A stretch of DNA of 64,000 nucleotides, from positions 1 through 64,000 of the forward strand of contig JACPBQ010000005.1 of assembly GCA_016180235.1 (NCBI GenBank). The letters are read 5' to 3'. Under the pieces are notes generated by a model. The model made no database searches and was not told where the DNA came from. It saw only the letters and a program-made list of their open reading frames with translations. A program made the translations under genes and the position numbers. Source of the DNA: Candidatus Woesearchaeota archaeon. GTDB lineage: Archaea > Nanobdellota > Nanobdellia > Woesearchaeales > GW2011-AR4. Below, in pieces: positions 1 to 9,682 of this stretch; position 1 is the first letter of the stretch; each line of letters starts with the position of its first letter.

Positions 1-265
1 ATATCTACTGGAGATGTCTGATGTCTGAAAGAAATGGACTTCTAGTACGAGAGGAACGAAGTCCAGAGGCCTCTGGTCAATCGGTTGTCTGACAAGGCAT
101 GCCGAGCAGCTACGCCTTAAGGGATAAATGCTGAAAGCATCTAAGCATGAAGCCTTGCTTGAAAAGAGACATCATAGAACACTCGTAAAACACGAGTTTG
201 ATGGGACAGGGGTGTAAGTACGAAGCTTCGGCGACGTATTCAGCTCGCTGTTTCCAACAGTTCAT
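1..265 (+). rRNA. 23S rRNA, 3' end (partial)
   Basis: Sarcin-ricin loop AGTACGAGAGGAAC followed by the conserved 3' terminal domain (GGGATAAATGCTGAAAGCATCTAAG); 3' boundary approximate. Confidence 0.95.
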
Positions 266-410
266 TATTTAGTCTATGCACGGTCATCATTTTTTTTTCT
301 TTTATTTTTTTATATTTCATTTCAGATAGCTTTAGCTATATGCTTTGATTTATTCTGAACCCAGCTCACTTAGAGATACCTTTAAATAATAAATTTGGAT
401 GCTTCTGGTT

Positions 411-812
411 ATGGCGCGACTCTATAAGAATATGGAGATATTTCAGTTAAGCTATTCGCTTGCTTTGGATATCCACAAACTGCTTGATAAGTTTCCGGAA
501 GAACAAAAAGAGAACATTACTTCTCAGATGAGAAGGGCTGCAACTTCAATACCTTTAAACATAGCTGAGGGCAGCGTGAAAAAATCCCAACGTGAATTTT
601 TAAATTTTCTAAGCTATGCGTATGGTTCTGCAAAAGAATTGGATGTTTTGCTGTCTATGTCAAAAGATTTGGGCTTTATTACTAAAAGCCAATATGATTC
701 TATTTTTGGAAAATTGGATGAATTGATGGCCAAATTGTTTGGGTTTATGGAAAATATTGAATCAATGTTTGAAAACAAGAAGAAGTTTTTTACGAGGTTT
801 GGAGCAAAATGA
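411..812 (+). CDS. four-helix bundle protein (23S rRNA intervening-sequence protein family)
   Basis: ORF with SQMRRAATSIPLNIAEGSVKKSQREFLNFLSYAYGSAKEL motif; MARLYKN start preferred over the ORF-track start. Confidence 0.85.
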   Translation: MARLYKNMEIFQLSYSLALDIHKLLDKFPEEQKENITSQMRRAATSIPLNIAEGSVKKSQREFLNFLSYAYGSAKELDVLLSMSKDLGFITKSQYDSIFGKLDELMAKLFGFMENIESMFENKKKFFTRFGAK

Positions 813-1786
813 TATGTCTCGGAATCGAATCAACTGCGCATACTTTCGGTTGCGGCATCGTTGATGATAAAGGAACAGTTTTGGCTAACGTTAAAGATGC
901 TTATGTTACCGAAAAAGGAGGCATTAATCCAAAATATGCAAAAATACATCATGATAATGTAAAGGATAAAGTTGTTGAGGATGCATTGAATATTGCAAAA
1001 TTAGGATTAAAGGATATTGATTTGGTATCTTTTTCCCAAGGTCCTGGAATTGGGCCGTGCTTATGGGTTGGCTTGCATAAAGCTGTGGAGATTGCCAAAA
1101 AAAATAACATACCGATTGTAGGTGTTAATCACTGCATTGCCCATCTGGAGATTGGAAAATTGAAAACAAAGGCTAAGGACCCGGTCTTATTGTATACAAG
1201 CGGTGCAAATACCCAGGTGATTGCTTACGAAGCCGGAAAGTACAGAATTTTCGGCGAGACTCTTGACCAGGGAATCGGCAATTTTATAGATGCGTTTGCC
1301 CGGCACATAGGACTAGGGTTTCCAGGCGGTCCAAAGATTGAGAAGCTAGCGTTGGAAGGGAAAAACTATATTGAAATTCCTTATGTTGTAAAAGGCATGG
1401 ACGTCTCATTTTCCGGGATTTTGACAAATTTGAAGAGGAAATTTGATTCTAAAAATTATAAAACAGAGGATATCTGCTTTTCATTGCAGGAAACGGTGTT
1501 TGCGATGATGGTTGAAGTTGCGGAGAGGGCAATGGCTCATTGCGGCAAAAAGGAATTGGTTTTGGGAGGGGGGGTTGCGTGCAACAAAAGGCTGCAGGAG
1601 ATGTGCAAAGTTATGTGCAAGGAGAGAGATGCAAAATTCTTTGTTCCGGAAAATCAGTTTTTAATTGATAATGGTGCTATGATAGGTTGGCTTGGGATTT
1701 TGCAAAGAAAACAAGCAACGAAAAACTATAAAAAAATGCATATTAGGCCTTACGAAAGGACTGATGAGGTTAAAGTTGACTGGTAG
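809..1786 (+). CDS. kae1: Kae1 / tRNA N6-threonylcarbamoyladenosine synthase catalytic subunit (KEOPS)
   Basis: LGIESTAHTFG, HHDN, SFSQGPG, NHCIAHLEIG motifs; ATGA overlap with upstream ORF. Confidence 0.95.
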   Translation: MICLGIESTAHTFGCGIVDDKGTVLANVKDAYVTEKGGINPKYAKIHHDNVKDKVVEDALNIAKLGLKDIDLVSFSQGPGIGPCLWVGLHKAVEIAKKNNIPIVGVNHCIAHLEIGKLKTKAKDPVLLYTSGANTQVIAYEAGKYRIFGETLDQGIGNFIDAFARHIGLGFPGGPKIEKLALEGKNYIEIPYVVKGMDVSFSGILTNLKRKFDSKNYKTEDICFSLQETVFAMMVEVAERAMAHCGKKELVLGGGVACNKRLQEMCKVMCKERDAKFFVPENQFLIDNGAMIGWLGILQRKQATKNYKKMHIRPYERTDEVKVDW

Positions 1787-1812
1787 TTATTATTAACTAA
1801 AAATAGAAAAAT

Positions 1813-4056
1813 TCACGCTGCTAATTTTTGGCTGGTTGCCATTGGTAACTGTCCGGCTAGAGATGGTGATGCCGCTTTTTCCAGTGAAGAGTAAACATTC
1901 TTTAAATTATTTCCGTAAGTCAATGTATTGTCTTCAAGCAGGCTTGCAATCAGCCTTGTACGCCTGTATATTGTTGAAATGCTCACTCCAAATTTATCTG
2001 CAGCATCTTTTGCGCTCATGGTTATCTTTCCATCGTTATCATAAAGCAGGTTGAAAGTATCCTGCAAGGTGCTTGCGAATCTTGTATTTGGCCTTTTGTG
2101 CTCTGACTTGTACCTTGTTGCTATTTCATGATCGGCCTTCAATCTATCATACCTGCTTCCTTGACCAAAGTCAACTGCAACAACGTTAGCTCCAAGGTAG
2201 CCGCTTGGCCCGCTTGTTGATCCGTTACCAACAGATCCTTCATTAACAACAGCACCCAATTCTTTGTCTCCTTCTCCCGGACCTTCTGGTGTTGAAGAGC
2301 CATTGCCATTTGGAGTACCATCAGGATTTGATTCCTTCCTTCTTCTATACAAAGCCAAAACGGCACCAATCAGTGTAGCTATGCCACCACCAATAGAACC
2401 CATATATCCAGCCAGAACTCCCCCTTTGCTGGGAGCGTTCCTTTCAGCATCCTGATAAGCCCTTATTGCTCCAGTAGAAGCATTATACTTTTGATTATAC
2501 TCGGGCTTAAAAGAGGCCATGGCTTCATTTGCCGCGTTCAATTCTTCTTGTGCTTTTTTCAAATCTGCCTTTTCAGCTTTAAAACTGGATTGCGCTTTTG
2601 CAAGCGCTTCTCTTGCATTGTTCAGAGTGTCATCTGCCGCAGCCAGATTATCGGTTTTTAACCCTAATTGTGCTTCTGCAGTTCCTTTAGTACTCAAAAC
2701 TGATTCATATTCTGGCTCGAAAGCATTACTGTCAGCCTGTGCTGATTTATATTTCCCGGCCATTTCCTCCGCTTTTGATTTTGCAGCTTCATAGGCTGAT
2801 TTTGCCGCATCATATATCTGCCTTGCATCTTTTAATTGTGTCTCAAGCTGGGTCAATTTTGCAGTAGTTTCTGAAACTCTTGTTACAGCAGTTGTGTATG
2901 CAATGTCCTGTGAATTGTAAGCTTTCTCAGCACCCGCAAGTTTAGTTTCCAATCCTTCAAGCTGATTTTCAAGAGATCCTGCTTTCTCAATTGATGCCAC
3001 ATGTGCCTCTTCAGCTTCTGCCACTATTTTCTCTGAATTGCTTATGGCACCGTTAAGTATAACTGAAAGATTTAGTATTTGGCCAGGCAATATCCTATGA
3101 GGGTTTCCTGCTTCCTGCAATCTTGAATAGTTTATTCCATCCAGATTTATGTGGGCGTATTTCTCCTTTACATATTTATCAAATTCCGTAGGAGTCATCA
3201 TATTGTTTGCTTTTGCTACCAGATTTACAAGGTCCATTATCTGCTGGTTTGAGGGGACGTCGCCATAAGCCAGGACATAAGCTTTCCCCACCATTCTCCA
3301 TAATGAGTCTCCTTTCTGAACCCCTTTATGCTGGGATTTCTCAAGTTCATTCAATCTGCTTAGTTTGGAGTATATATCCTCACCAGTATTGTTCATATTT
3401 TTAATCGCATCATCAAGAGAGGATTCTGTGCTCTTTACAAGTTTAGTTAATCTCTCTAAATGTTCATTTGCAGCATTGTATTTTTCTTGCTGCTTATCCT
3501 TTAATGATACTGCTTGCTTAAGCTCTGCTCTTTTCTCAAGGACAGTTTTATCGAGATTTTTGTAATTGGTCTCTGTAACCTGATAAGAACCAAAAGCATT
3601 TTTCATGTCTGCTTCTGCAGAAGTCTTTTTTGCCCTGAAATCAGCAACAAGACCTTCCAGCTTTTTCATCTGATTCTCAGCGGAGATATAATTTGTCTCA
3701 GCGTCTTTTACCCTTAATGTCTGAGCGTTAAATTGAGCTTTTGCCTCATTTTGAGCTGATGCTGCCTGGCTCTCTTCATTTTGCGCTGAAGTCAGATTTG
3801 AACTCGCAGAATCAAATTCATCAGAAGCAGTTTTAAAATTATCAATTTCCCCCTTGATTGCCTTATCAAGAGCAGTCATCCTTCCATCTGCCATTGATAA
3901 TTCCTGCTGTGCGGTATTTTTAGCGTCAATAGCATCCAGCAAGTCCTGCTGCCTTTGGTTTGCGCCCCACAAATATAATCCGGATACTATTGCTGCTGCT
4001 GCCCCTATTCCAGCAACTGATCCGCCAACAATCCTCCTATTTGCCATTTTAAACAT
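1813..4056 (-). CDS. membrane-anchored coiled-coil protein with LysM-like segment and C-terminal HTH
   Basis: N-terminal TM, long coiled coil, LysM-like HKGVQKGDSLWRMVGKAY...HRILPGQIL, second TM (IGGGIATLIGAVLALYRRRK), HTH-like SAKDAADKFGVSISTIYRRTRLIASLL. Confidence 0.7.
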   Translation of the reverse strand: MFKMANRRIVGGSVAGIGAAAAIVSGLYLWGANQRQQDLLDAIDAKNTAQQELSMADGRMTALDKAIKGEIDNFKTASDEFDSASSNLTSAQNEESQAASAQNEAKAQFNAQTLRVKDAETNYISAENQMKKLEGLVADFRAKKTSAEADMKNAFGSYQVTETNYKNLDKTVLEKRAELKQAVSLKDKQQEKYNAANEHLERLTKLVKSTESSLDDAIKNMNNTGEDIYSKLSRLNELEKSQHKGVQKGDSLWRMVGKAYVLAYGDVPSNQQIMDLVNLVAKANNMMTPTEFDKYVKEKYAHINLDGINYSRLQEAGNPHRILPGQILNLSVILNGAISNSEKIVAEAEEAHVASIEKAGSLENQLEGLETKLAGAEKAYNSQDIAYTTAVTRVSETTAKLTQLETQLKDARQIYDAAKSAYEAAKSKAEEMAGKYKSAQADSNAFEPEYESVLSTKGTAEAQLGLKTDNLAAADDTLNNAREALAKAQSSFKAEKADLKKAQEELNAANEAMASFKPEYNQKYNASTGAIRAYQDAERNAPSKGGVLAGYMGSIGGGIATLIGAVLALYRRRKESNPDGTPNGNGSSTPEGPGEGDKELGAVVNEGSVGNGSTSGPSGYLGANVVAVDFGQGSRYDRLKADHEIATRYKSEHKRPNTRFASTLQDTFNLLYDNDGKITMSAKDAADKFGVSISTIYRRTRLIASLLEDNTLTYGNNLKNVYSSLEKAASPSLAGQLPMATSQKLAA

Positions 4057-4089
4057 AGATTAACTATCTTAAAGTGATAATTGGTGGAG

Positions 4090-4126
4090 TTTATAAATCT
4101 TTCTATTTTAATCACTTTAAAGTAGT
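4090..4126 (-). promoter_or_regulatory. shared promoter/operator (AACTACTTTAAAGTGATTAAAATAGAAAGATTTATAAA)
   Basis: About 35 bp upstream of the 4056 start. Confidence 0.75.
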
Positions 4127-4169
4127 TATTCTATAGAAACGCTGCTAAAACTGCTTATAGAATTAGAGG

Positions 4170-4328
4170 CTATCCCTGCCCATGCGCCTTTTCAAACTTC
4201 TTCTCGTCTTCCGGCGCCAATTCTTCAAATACTGCGCCGCAGTCCTTGCATATTATCTGCTGTGTTTTTTTGTTATAGTATACATTATTGCTTCCGCATT
4301 CAGCGCATTCGTCTTTTCTTAAAGCCAT
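4170..4328 (-). CDS. small zinc-ribbon protein (TFIIB-type), 52 aa
   Basis: Translated by hand: MALRKDECAECGSNNVYYNKKTQQIICKDCGAVFEELAPEDEKKFEKAHGQG; two CxxC knuckles. Confidence 0.75.
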   Translation of the reverse strand: MALRKDECAECGSNNVYYNKKTQQIICKDCGAVFEELAPEDEKKFEKAHGQG

Positions 4329-4380
4329 TTTAAAACTATTTATTGACTATCGTATAATTATTTGCTTTATCCAATCATTA

Positions 4381-4553
4381 ACAACTATTTGTTTTGTCAT
4401 TATTTTCTGCGGCCTTTATCTTTTGGGGCAATAAAAAATTTGAATAATTACCTGCCGGCTATGATTTTTATTATGCTTAATTTCAAGTTTTTTATCATGC
4501 TAATCATAATCAAATTATTGTGCACTTGTTTCTTAGCAGTATTGGCATTCTTA
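4381..4553 (+). repeat. TIR-like noncoding repeat, copy 1
   Basis: CAACTATTTG (4382) ... CAAATTATTG (4511), homologous to 8423-8599. Confidence 0.75.
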
Positions 4554-4578
4554 TTTAATAGCTTTTAAAACTTATCTT

Positions 4579-6471
4579 TTATTTCGAGCTTTTGACTATC
4601 ATATTTAATATTTTTTCTTTTCCTTTCCAGTCCAATGCTTCTTTTAAAACCTCTTCAATAGTCTCCACAGGAATTATTTTTATCTTTTCAAGCTTTTCTT
4701 TGGGCAGGATTATGTCTTTCAGATTGGTTTTTGGCACTATTACCTGCTTCATCCCGGCTTCTATCGCTGCCTCAACTTTGGATGCCACTCCGCCTACCGG
4801 AAGCACTTCTCCTCTTACCGATAAGGAACCGGTCATTGCAGTATCCTGCTTTACCGGTATTTCCTTGAATGAGGAGATTATTGCGGTAGCGACAGCTATA
4901 GATGCTGAATCACCTTCAACTCCCTCATAAGTCTGGAGGAACTGCACATAAATATCGTAGGTTTCCTTTATGTCCTGGCCAAAGTATTTCTTGATTATAG
5001 CAGATACATTTTTTATGGCTTCTTTTGCTATCTCTCCAAGCTTTCCTGTCGCTATTATCTCGGACTCTTTGCCTCCGGGGGTTACTTCGGCTTCTATCGG
5101 CAGGATTATTCCGGAATAAGGAGGGGTAACCCCTATCACTGCCAGGCCATTAACTCTTCCGACTCTTTTTCCTGCGGTTACTATGATTTCGTATTCTTTT
5201 TTCTGCTCAATGTACTTGTCTGCTATCTGCTGCTCCAAAGTCCTGGCAATATTTTTCGCTTCAATTACGTGCTTTTTCATGACCAAAGATGAGTTTTGCT
5301 CTTTAGCCAAATCGCCTGCTGCCCTTATCAGGCCTCCAAGTTCCCTTAATCTCAATGTCAAGTGCCCTTTCCTGTCTGCGCGCCTTCTTGCTTCCTCTAT
5401 TATCTCATCAACTGCTTCTTTTGCAAAATGGGGTATCTTTGCATCTTTTGTAACTTCCTGCGCAACAAAAACTATTATTTTGTCCCTGTTTTCCTCTGTG
5501 TCAGGAAAAGTGTCTTTCATGTAAACTTCATAGCCATAGCCCCTTATCCTGCTTCTTAACGCAGGATGCATGTGCTTAACTGTCTCATAGTTTCCTGCTG
5601 CTATGAGGATAAAATCACATGGCACCGGCTCTGTCCTTACCATAGCTCCGGCACTTCTTTCACTCTGCCCTGTAATTGCAAACTTTCTTTCCTGCATTGC
5701 CGAAAGAAGCTCCTGCTGCGTTGCCGGGTCCAAAGTTGCTATCTCGTCTATGAATAAAACGCCCATATGGGATTTGTGTATCATTCCTGCCACTACACGC
5801 TCATGTGCCGGTGTTCCTAATCCTCCGCTCTGGAAAGGGTCGTGAAGAACGTCTCCAAGCAATGCTCCTGCATGAGATCCTGTTGCATCATTGAACGGAG
5901 CCTGCTTCTTCTTGAAATTGTCAACAATGACTTTAGGCACTCTTGCCCTTCCTTCCATTCTCTTTCCCATGTTTATGAACAGGACAAAGGCTGCTAAAAA
6001 AAGAAATGAGCCGATCAAAGAAGCTCCAAATACAATTGCTCCAACAGTGGGATTATACTTATTCCCATAATAATTAAACATAAACCAAGGCGCAAACATG
6101 GCAACAAGGACAAGAATGAAAAGGATTATGTTCTGGTTCTTGAACATGTTCATGCTCTGTATCCTTGATTTTGCAACCAAGTCGCGGCCCTGGCCTGCCG
6201 GAAGAGTCCTTATCAGCGGAGTGTTTTCATCATTGGGATTTGGAAAAGAAACAGTATCAACTAGCTTTTCTTTAGGCAATAGCTCGGCTAATGCAAGGCC
6301 CAGCATGCTTTTTCCTGTGCCTGGCTCGCCTATTAAAAGAACGTTTCTTCTCTGCTCCGCAGCTTTTTTTATTATCTCAACAGCTTTTTCCTGGCCAACA
6401 ATCTGGCCTATAAGGTTCTTGGAAACGTCAATTTCAGCTGTTGATTTGTAAGTTTTAGATATCTTTGCCAT
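4579..6471 (-). CDS. lonB: ATP-dependent protease LonB, membrane-bound archaeal type
   Basis: Walker A GEPGTGKS, two TM segments, Lon Ser-Lys protease domain ([10 protein letters not shown]...); MAKISK start preferred. Confidence 0.93.
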   Translation of the reverse strand: MAKISKTYKSTAEIDVSKNLIGQIVGQEKAVEIIKKAAEQRRNVLLIGEPGTGKSMLGLALAELLPKEKLVDTVSFPNPNDENTPLIRTLPAGQGRDLVAKSRIQSMNMFKNQNIILFILVLVAMFAPWFMFNYYGNKYNPTVGAIVFGASLIGSFLFLAAFVLFINMGKRMEGRARVPKVIVDNFKKKQAPFNDATGSHAGALLGDVLHDPFQSGGLGTPAHERVVAGMIHKSHMGVLFIDEIATLDPATQQELLSAMQERKFAITGQSERSAGAMVRTEPVPCDFILIAAGNYETVKHMHPALRSRIRGYGYEVYMKDTFPDTEENRDKIIVFVAQEVTKDAKIPHFAKEAVDEIIEEARRRADRKGHLTLRLRELGGLIRAAGDLAKEQNSSLVMKKHVIEAKNIARTLEQQIADKYIEQKKEYEIIVTAGKRVGRVNGLAVIGVTPPYSGIILPIEAEVTPGGKESEIIATGKLGEIAKEAIKNVSAIIKKYFGQDIKETYDIYVQFLQTYEGVEGDSASIAVATAIISSFKEIPVKQDTAMTGSLSVRGEVLPVGGVASKVEAAIEAGMKQVIVPKTNLKDIILPKEKLEKIKIIPVETIEEVLKEALDWKGKEKILNMIVKSSK

Positions 6472-6593
6472 AATTTTGCGGATAATATTTTTATTTAAAA
6501 AGGTTGTGGAAAATTTGCGAAGCAAATTTTGATAAATCCTTACAATTGATAAAATTCATAATATACTAAATAAATCAATAAAGTTCAGTCAAA

Positions 6594-6689
6594 ATGCCCG
6601 TGAACATCGGCAATTTCCCCTTGCTGGCACGATTAGGTTTTTTAACATGCATTATTATGCTTTTTTTCGTTTACAGCGGGCTTGGCTAG
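6594..6689 (+). CDS. possible 31-aa hydrophobic small protein
   Basis: MPVNIGNFPLLARLGFLTCIIMLFFVYSGLG; isolated intergenic ORF, one TM. Confidence 0.25.
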   Translation: MPVNIGNFPLLARLGFLTCIIMLFFVYSGLG

Positions 6690-6739
6690 CCTATAATAAA
6701 TTCACAATATAAAGAACAAATGAAAATTATATCATCATC

Positions 6740-7954
6740 TCAAAGAACAAAAAACAAAATAACGGGCAGCATCAGGCATCCCATTGAATGGCTTCTTTTG
6801 ACATCAACAACATTCGGTATAATTCCAATAGCTGTTGAGACTGCCAATATCAGCAATCCGACCCATGAAGAGAAATAAAATACCATTAAAGTTATAAAAA
6901 TGATAATAGAGAAGCATAAGACTGAATAATTCACTTTTTCTATTAATCTTGCAAAGACTCTTGCCAGGAAAAGCACCAAAAATGTGGCCAGGCCTGCGGC
7001 TATCAATGCTGTGGCGATAAACAGAATCAGCATGCTGAGGTCAATTTTGGACAAAAGCTCCTGTATGGCAAAAATTGCGCCGTTTCTTGCCCTGTCAAGG
7101 GTGTAAAAGGTCACCATGCTTATTACCATGTCCACAGTCCCTATGCTGCCAATTAAAATCAAAAATGCGTAAGTTCCCAACGAGCCAAAAATATTGCTGC
7201 CTATAACAGCAGCCTGCGCAGGCCCCATGCCGGGAAAAAAACTTACTATGCTGCCGGAAAATGTGCCTGCAAGTATTGATTTTGCGCTTTGGAATTTTGA
7301 AAGGACAATATTTTCCGTTATCCTTTGCCTGGGGATTTGCACTTTTTGCGATAAGCTCACAATCAGCATGCTTAAGCCAAACAGGCCGGAAAGCAAGGGA
7401 AATAATGGCTGCTTTAAATTCGGCATGGTTAAAGCCAATATTCCAAGGATTCCTGAGACCAAAAAAACAACCGACGACCAAAATTTTTTGTCCAGGCCTT
7501 TCTCAATCAATATCATATAAATTACAACTGCAATCAGGATAAATCCAATATACGGCCTTATATCGTCATAGATTAAAGGGAAAATTATAATTAATAATGG
7601 AAATAATAGAATTGCCAGGATTAAGCTGGATAGGCTTCCAATCACTGTCAGCTTTACTGCCTCATAACCCATTCCCTGCAGCAATAATTTATGCCCGGGC
7701 AGAACTCCCAATGCAGTAGCTTCGTTTGGAGCTCCTAAAAAGATTGCAGGCAGAATGTCAAGGAAAGTATGGGCTATTGCCATGGAAATGATAAAAACCC
7801 CTAATGAGGGCAATGAAAATATCCCAAGCAGATAGGCAGAGGAGCTCACAACCAGCAGGCTTACAAGATTTACATGGATTCCGGGAGTCAAGCCCGTGAA
7901 AATTCCGGCAAGAACCCCCAACAATAAAGCCGCTAAAAATTCGAAAAAAGCCAT
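6740..7954 (-). CDS. TctA-family (tripartite tricarboxylate transporter-like) membrane protein, archaeal type
   Basis: GIFTGLTPGIHVN and FPGMGPAQAAVI internal repeats, many TMs. Confidence 0.75.
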   Translation of the reverse strand: MAFFEFLAALLLGVLAGIFTGLTPGIHVNLVSLLVVSSSAYLLGIFSLPSLGVFIISMAIAHTFLDILPAIFLGAPNEATALGVLPGHKLLLQGMGYEAVKLTVIGSLSSLILAILLFPLLIIIFPLIYDDIRPYIGFILIAVVIYMILIEKGLDKKFWSSVVFLVSGILGILALTMPNLKQPLFPLLSGLFGLSMLIVSLSQKVQIPRQRITENIVLSKFQSAKSILAGTFSGSIVSFFPGMGPAQAAVIGSNIFGSLGTYAFLILIGSIGTVDMVISMVTFYTLDRARNGAIFAIQELLSKIDLSMLILFIATALIAAGLATFLVLFLARVFARLIEKVNYSVLCFSIIIFITLMVFYFSSWVGLLILAVSTAIGIIPNVVDVKRSHSMGCLMLPVILFFVL

Positions 7955-7968
7955 TTTATTTGATTTAA

Positions 7969-8322
7969 TTATCTTATAATTCTTGCCCTTTGGGCAATTA
8001 TTTCCATCTTTTTCTCATACTCATCCACTTTCCCTATTATTTCAACCTCATTGCCTTCCTTAATAGGAGTTGATTCATTGTTTCCCTTGAATAAGACCAC
8101 TGTCACTTCCGTTGGCTGCGTAATTTCCATTATGGTGACTCTTTCAGTGTCTGTCAGCCTGCTTACTATGCCCCTTACCTTCACCATCTCGTCCTTGTTT
8201 TCCAGGGTAATTTTCTCCAGGGTTTTTTCCTGGATTGAAATATTATCTGAAATTATGTAAAGAATCAACAAGCCTGCCAAAGAAACAATAAGCGCAATTT
8301 TTAGAAGGGTTTTTTCTTTCAT
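7969..8322 (-). CDS. membrane-anchored OB-fold protein
   Basis: N-terminal TM then KVRGIVSRLTDTERVTIMEITQ...EGNEVEIIGKVDEYEKKMEIIAQRARII. Confidence 0.6.
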   Translation of the reverse strand: MKEKTLLKIALIVSLAGLLILYIISDNISIQEKTLEKITLENKDEMVKVRGIVSRLTDTERVTIMEITQPTEVTVVLFKGNNESTPIKEGNEVEIIGKVDEYEKKMEIIAQRARIIR

Positions 8323-8370
8323 TTTTTAATGATGTTTTTTAAACATTTATTATTTATATCCTGGCTTAAT

Positions 8371-8599
8371 CAACTATTTGTTCAGTTTTCTTCCCATTAA
8401 ATCTACCTTTATCCCACCATTTCCAGCTATTTGTTTTGTCATTAGTTTATGCACACTTTAAATCATTATGGCAATAAAATATTTTTAATAATAATTCCCG
8501 GGTATGATTTTATTATTAATTTTGATTATGAAGTTATATATTATCTTCAACCTAATCAAATAGTTGTAAACTTGTTTCATAACAGTATTGGCATTATAT
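8371..8599 (+). repeat. TIR-like noncoding repeat, copy 2
   Basis: CAACTATTTG (8371) ... CAAATAGTTG (8557), shares TATTTGTTTTGTCATTA, GGCAATAAAA, TATGATTTT, ACTTGTTTC, CAGTATTGGCATT with copy 1. Confidence 0.75.
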
Positions 8600-8699
8600 T
8601 TTTATTTTAAATGCTGCTTAATATTTGTTTTTATTTTTTGTTGATTTGTTCCTGTATTCGACCACAATCTTTTTAAACTGTTTAGGTTTCCAGAATGCC

Positions 8700-8957
8700 A
8701 TGCAAGGCACGATAGTTAATTTCAGGAGAGGAAGGAATACGCAGAAACCTAGCCATTTGATTATTCATATTAACAGCGTTAACAATAGGGAAAAAGCCGC
8801 TGAGCTGGTCGGAAAGTCTGTTGTCTGGAAAAGCCCTGCGGGAAAAGAGATAAAGGGCAAAGTTGCCAGTGCTCATGGCAATAATGGCGCAATAAGGGTT
8901 ATTTTCGAGAAAGGGATGCCGGGGCAGAGCTTCAGCACCAAAGTAGAAATCCAGTGA
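8700..8957 (+). CDS. rpl35ae: 50S ribosomal protein L35Ae
   Basis: MQGTIVNFRRGRNTQ...GKSVVWKSPAGKEIKGKVASAHGNNGAIRVIFEKGMPGQ. Confidence 0.85.
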   Translation: MQGTIVNFRRGRNTQKPSHLIIHINSVNNREKAAELVGKSVVWKSPAGKEIKGKVASAHGNNGAIRVIFEKGMPGQSFSTKVEIQ

Positions 8958-9188
8958 TTATTTGATCCTAATCTGAGGGACTGTTTCTTTTTTCTTAAAA
9001 AGCATCGATAATCCTCCAAGGATGCTGCCCAAGGCTGCGCCGTACTCCAAAGCGGTTTTAGCGTTTCCAATGTCCACAGGCAGCTTATAGCCCACTAAAG
9101 CCAAAACCAATAGAATTCCGGCCAGAACAAAAATCAGGCCTAAAATGTTTCCAATTCCAAAGCTGCTGCCTGGTTTGGGAAGATTCAT
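8958..9188 (-). CDS. small two-TM membrane protein
   Basis: 76-aa ORF with two hydrophobic segments. Confidence 0.5.
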   Translation of the reverse strand: MNLPKPGSSFGIGNILGLIFVLAGILLVLALVGYKLPVDIGNAKTALEYGAALGSILGGLSMLFKKKETVPQIRIK

Positions 9189-9191
9189 TTT

Positions 9192-9329
9192 TTATTTAAA
9201 AAACCCCTGGAAGATTGGTATGATTCCTTTTGCGATCAGGTACATAAGTATTGCTGCAAGTATAAATCCCACAAAAAACCCCTTCGTCAAATCACCGGGG
9301 CTGGTTACAATAGCTTTCTTGTTAAGCAT
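9192..9329 (-). CDS. 45-aa single-TM protein
   Basis: MLNKKAIVTSPGDLTKGFFVGFILAAILMYLIAKGIIPIFQGFFK; similar to next ORF. Confidence 0.5.
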   Translation of the reverse strand: MLNKKAIVTSPGDLTKGFFVGFILAAILMYLIAKGIIPIFQGFFK

Positions 9330-9335
9330 CTTTAA

Positions 9336-9467
9336 TTATGGTGTTGGTTTGCTGCCGAAAGGTAGCCATCCCTGCGTTGCGGCATAATACATCAAAGCTG
9401 CGCCAAGAATCAATCCAATTACAAAAAACATTCCTGCATGCACGCTTACGAACCCTTTTTTATCCAT
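9336..9467 (-). CDS. 43-aa single-TM protein
   Basis: MDKKGFVSVHAGMFFVIGLILGAALMYYAATQGWLPFGSKPTP; similar to 9192..9329. Confidence 0.5.
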   Translation of the reverse strand: MDKKGFVSVHAGMFFVIGLILGAALMYYAATQGWLPFGSKPTP

Positions 9468-9682
9468 GTTTTGCACCTCTTGAGCATTTTTTGTTTTTAT
9501 TATTATTTTTGTTTATAAACATTTCGAAAAACATATGTTTTTCGAAGCCAGAAAATTTAACAAATTTTCGTTTGTTTCTATAAATTTAAATTTTCCCCGT
9601 ATTTTAGTTTTTACTTCTTTTGAATGGAAAAATTTATAAACATGTTTAAGGAAGATTGGATTAGCTAGTTATGGTGCCAATT

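Noticed and set aside
4362-4568. 68-aa hydrophobic ORF
   Set aside because: Lies in the duplicated noncoding element and the reading frame is not conserved in the second copy
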